From a bacterium (GTDB lineage Bacteria; Pseudomonadota; Alphaproteobacteria; Caulobacterales; Hyphomonadaceae): a DNA stretch of 64,000 bases. The first letter of the stretch is position 1. Each line of letters opens with the position of its first letter. Positions 62,579 to 64,000 of the stretch are shown piece by piece. The stretch spans positions 185,041 through 249,040 of the forward strand of contig WGML01000003.1 in the NCBI GenBank assembly GCA_016125045.1, read 5' to 3'. The notes under the pieces are model-generated. The model had not been told where the DNA came from. It saw only the letters and a program-made list of their open reading frames with translations, and did no database searches. Position numbers and translations under genes: made by a program.

Positions 62579-64000
62579 GTGGCGGACATCTTTCTCAGCT
62601 ACAAGAAGATCGACCGCGAGCGGGTCGAAGGGCTTGCCCGCGACCTCACCGACGAGGGGTTCACCGTCTGGTGGGACTATGCGATCGAGAGCGGGGACGA
62701 CTGGTTTCAGCGCATCATCGAGGAGGTGCGCCTTGCGCGCTGCCTTGTCGGTTGCTGGACGCGCAACTCGGTCGACGCACGCGGAATGTTTGTTCCGAGC
62801 GCCGGGGACGGCAACAATTATGTACGGGTGGAGCACGAGACGGCGGGGCGGGCGCGCATCGCCGGGGCGATGATGGACGAGGGCTCGGTCCCGGCGGTCT
62901 ATCGCGACATGCAGTACTCGAACCTTGTTGGCTGGGCGCCGGGGGCGCGCGATCATTCGGGCTTCCGCGATCTCGTGGAGCGGGCCGAGCGCCTCGCGAC
63001 GCCGGCCTTCATGCAGCGCAGTCTGGCGGCGCTGGAGCAGAAGCGGGCCGAGGCGCTGGAGCAGCTCGCGGCGGCGCGGACGCGGGGCGATGGCCTGCAG
63101 CTTGAACTCAACCGCGTGACGAGGGCGGCCGCCCAGGCGGCCGAGGCGTTCGAAACGGAGCGGCGGGCCTTCGAGCAGGAGCGGCTTGCGACCGGGGCGG
63201 TGCTCGCCAGGCAGCAGCAGCTGGTCAAGGGCGCCGAGGCGCAGGCGGCGGAGGCCGCGCGGCTGAAGGCGGAGTTGGCGAAGGTGGAGGCGGAACACGA
63301 AGCCGAGGCAGACGGCTTGCTCGCGAAGCTGGAGTCCGCGGAGGCGCTCGCCGAGGAAATGAAAGTTGAGCGAAGGCGCTTGGGCAAGTTGCTCGCCGAG
63401 GCGAAGGCTGCGGCGGCTTCGGCAAGCTCAAAGGAAAGCGCGCGCGCAAAGAAACAGCCCGAAAAAGCCGCGGGCATTGTTTTCTTGATGGCGTTGGTTC
63501 TCGGCGTTGGCGCGCTCGGGGGGTGGCTCCTCAAGCCCGCTCCTCTGGTGATGGCGCAAGAAGCCGCGCCGCCGCCCATGGAGCTGGCGTCTGCGGTCGA
63601 AGCGGCTGGGGAAGGTGCGGGCGCGGCGCCTGCCGTGGAAGCAGCGGCGCCTGCCGTGGAGCCACCCTCCCCGCCACCATCGGGCCCCTCCGCCGCAGAG
63701 CTGTCTAGGCTCGTCAGCAGCGGAGCGGCGGCCCATCGTAGCAAAGATTACGACGCGGCGCTTCGGGACTGGACCGCCGCCTGTGACCAGGGGCACCCGA
63801 TGGGGTGCGGCAATCTCGGGGTGCTTTATAAGAACGGCCAGGGCGTCGCGCAGGACTTCGGCCGGGCGCGGGAGCTTTATCAAAGGGCCTGCGACGGCGG
63901 AGAGGTGGCGGGTGGCTGCTTCAATCTCGGGCTTATGTACGCCAATGGCCAAGGCGTCGCGCAGGACTTCAGCCGGGCGCGGGCGCTTTACCAAAAGGCC
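62579..64000 (+). CDS. TIR / coiled-coil / transmembrane / SEL1-repeat protein (C terminus beyond the window)
   Basis: A GTG at 62579 opens a frame with no stop for 474 codons to the window edge. Residues 1-140 are a TIR domain: VADIFLSYKKIDRERVEGLA, GFTVWWDYAIESGDDW, and Glu85 in YVRVEHETAG at the expected NADase glutamate. Residues about 146-290 form a long coiled coil. A single membrane helix (GIVFLMALVLGVGALGGWLL) spans 299-318, then an Ala/Pro/Glu-rich linker. SEL1 repeats begin near 372; two 36-residue units with almost identical DNA (period 108 bp; AxGQGVAQDF) are seen. The TIR would lie in the cytoplasm and the SEL1 part in the periplasm. Function unknown; defence or envelope sensing is possible. 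Confidence 0.85.
   Translation, partial: MADIFLSYKKIDRERVEGLARDLTDEGFTVWWDYAIESGDDWFQRIIEEVRLARCLVGCWTRNSVDARGMFVPSAGDGNNYVRVEHETAGRARIAGAMMDEGSVPAVYRDMQYSNLVGWAPGARDHSGFRDLVERAERLATPAFMQRSLAALEQKRAEALEQLAAARTRGDGLQLELNRVTRAAAQAAEAFETERRAFEQERLATGAVLARQQQLVKGAEAQAAEAARLKAELAKVEAEHEAEADGLLAKLESAEALAEEMKVERRRLGKLLAEAKAAAASASSKESARAKKQPEKAAGIVFLMALVLGVGALGGWLLKPAPLVMAQEAAPPPMELASAVEAAGEGAGAAPAVEAAAPAVEPPSPPPSGPSAAELSRLVSSGAAAHRSKDYDAALRDWTAACDQGHPMGCGNLGVLYKNGQGVAQDFGRARELYQRACDGGEVAGGCFNLGLMYANGQGVAQDFSRARALYQKA

Overview
The window looks like a chromosomal segment of a high-GC alphaproteobacterium. The evidence is gene order and content: an sdhCDA run, a dispersed leuC-leuD-leuB-asd series, a proA-nadD-rsfS-rlmH-envC-ctpA series, and mdh/sucC/sucD/sucA/sucB/lpd on the same segment. 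A mesaconyl-CoA hydratase gene points to the ethylmalonyl-CoA pathway. Order or genus cannot be fixed from the sequence alone; a Caulobacterales/Parvularculales/Maricaulales-type bacterium would fit. I see no rRNA, tRNA, CRISPR array, phage or insertion sequence.

Layout. 1-3100: succinate dehydrogenase sdhC-sdhD-sdhA (minus) and the start of a secreted protein. 3100-9500: a class I glutamine amidotransferase, a TauE-type permease, a mesaconyl-CoA hydratase/CitE-like lyase pair with a small membrane protein, then pyridoxal kinase and a serine hydrolase (plus) ending in a clear terminator. 9600-25150: leuC, leuD, leuB and an aspartate-semialdehyde-dehydrogenase homologue, all on the minus strand in the classic order but spread over 15 kb. 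Between them lie a MmeI-like restriction-modification enzyme, an M19 dipeptidase, and several lipoproteins and accessory enzymes. 25200-33800: a lipoprotein, a thiol-disulfide/peroxiredoxin-like protein, a TIR-domain gene coupled to an acetyltransferase gene, an SDR, mdh, a VOC lipoprotein, zapE and an acyltransferase. 33900-42200: creD, an orphan TAXI-type binding protein, small zinc-ribbon-like and DUF465 proteins, a membrane LytTR regulator divergent from a DUF2141/DUF2306 pair, a PhoD-like phosphatase and an MFS transporter. 42300-52600: sucC, then a membrane protein and a VapBC-type toxin-antitoxin pair inserted ahead of sucD, then sucA, sucB (two lipoyl domains) and lpd. 53600-62100: EamA transporter, ctpA, envC, rlmH, rsfS, an oppositely oriented saccharopine-dehydrogenase-like gene, nadD, a DUF4399 lipoprotein and proA. 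62100-64000: a duplicated non-coding element, then a large TIR/coiled-coil/transmembrane/SEL1 protein that runs off the window.

How the genes work together. The core is central carbon metabolism: sdh, mdh, succinyl-CoA synthetase and the 2-oxoglutarate dehydrogenase complex form most of the TCA cycle, and the mesaconyl-CoA hydratase/lyase pair would feed C2 units into it. Leucine and proline synthesis, NAD synthesis and envelope maturation (CtpA, EnvC) are the other housekeeping themes. At least nine genes encode probable lipoproteins.

Most worth a second look: (i) the TIR/coiled-coil/TM/SEL1 protein at the right edge and the TIR plus PH-like gene translationally coupled to a GNAT gene; (ii) a toxin-antitoxin module with its own apparently leaderless promoter inside the sucC-sucD operon; (iii) an Asd homologue beside leuB that has lost the catalytic cysteine and the substrate arginine; (iv) an aberrant AT-rich segment with a small inverted duplication in the leuB active site; (v) 15-bp tandem repeats that multiply the start codon of the EamA transporter. 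All functional statements are inferences from motifs and context; no database search was run.
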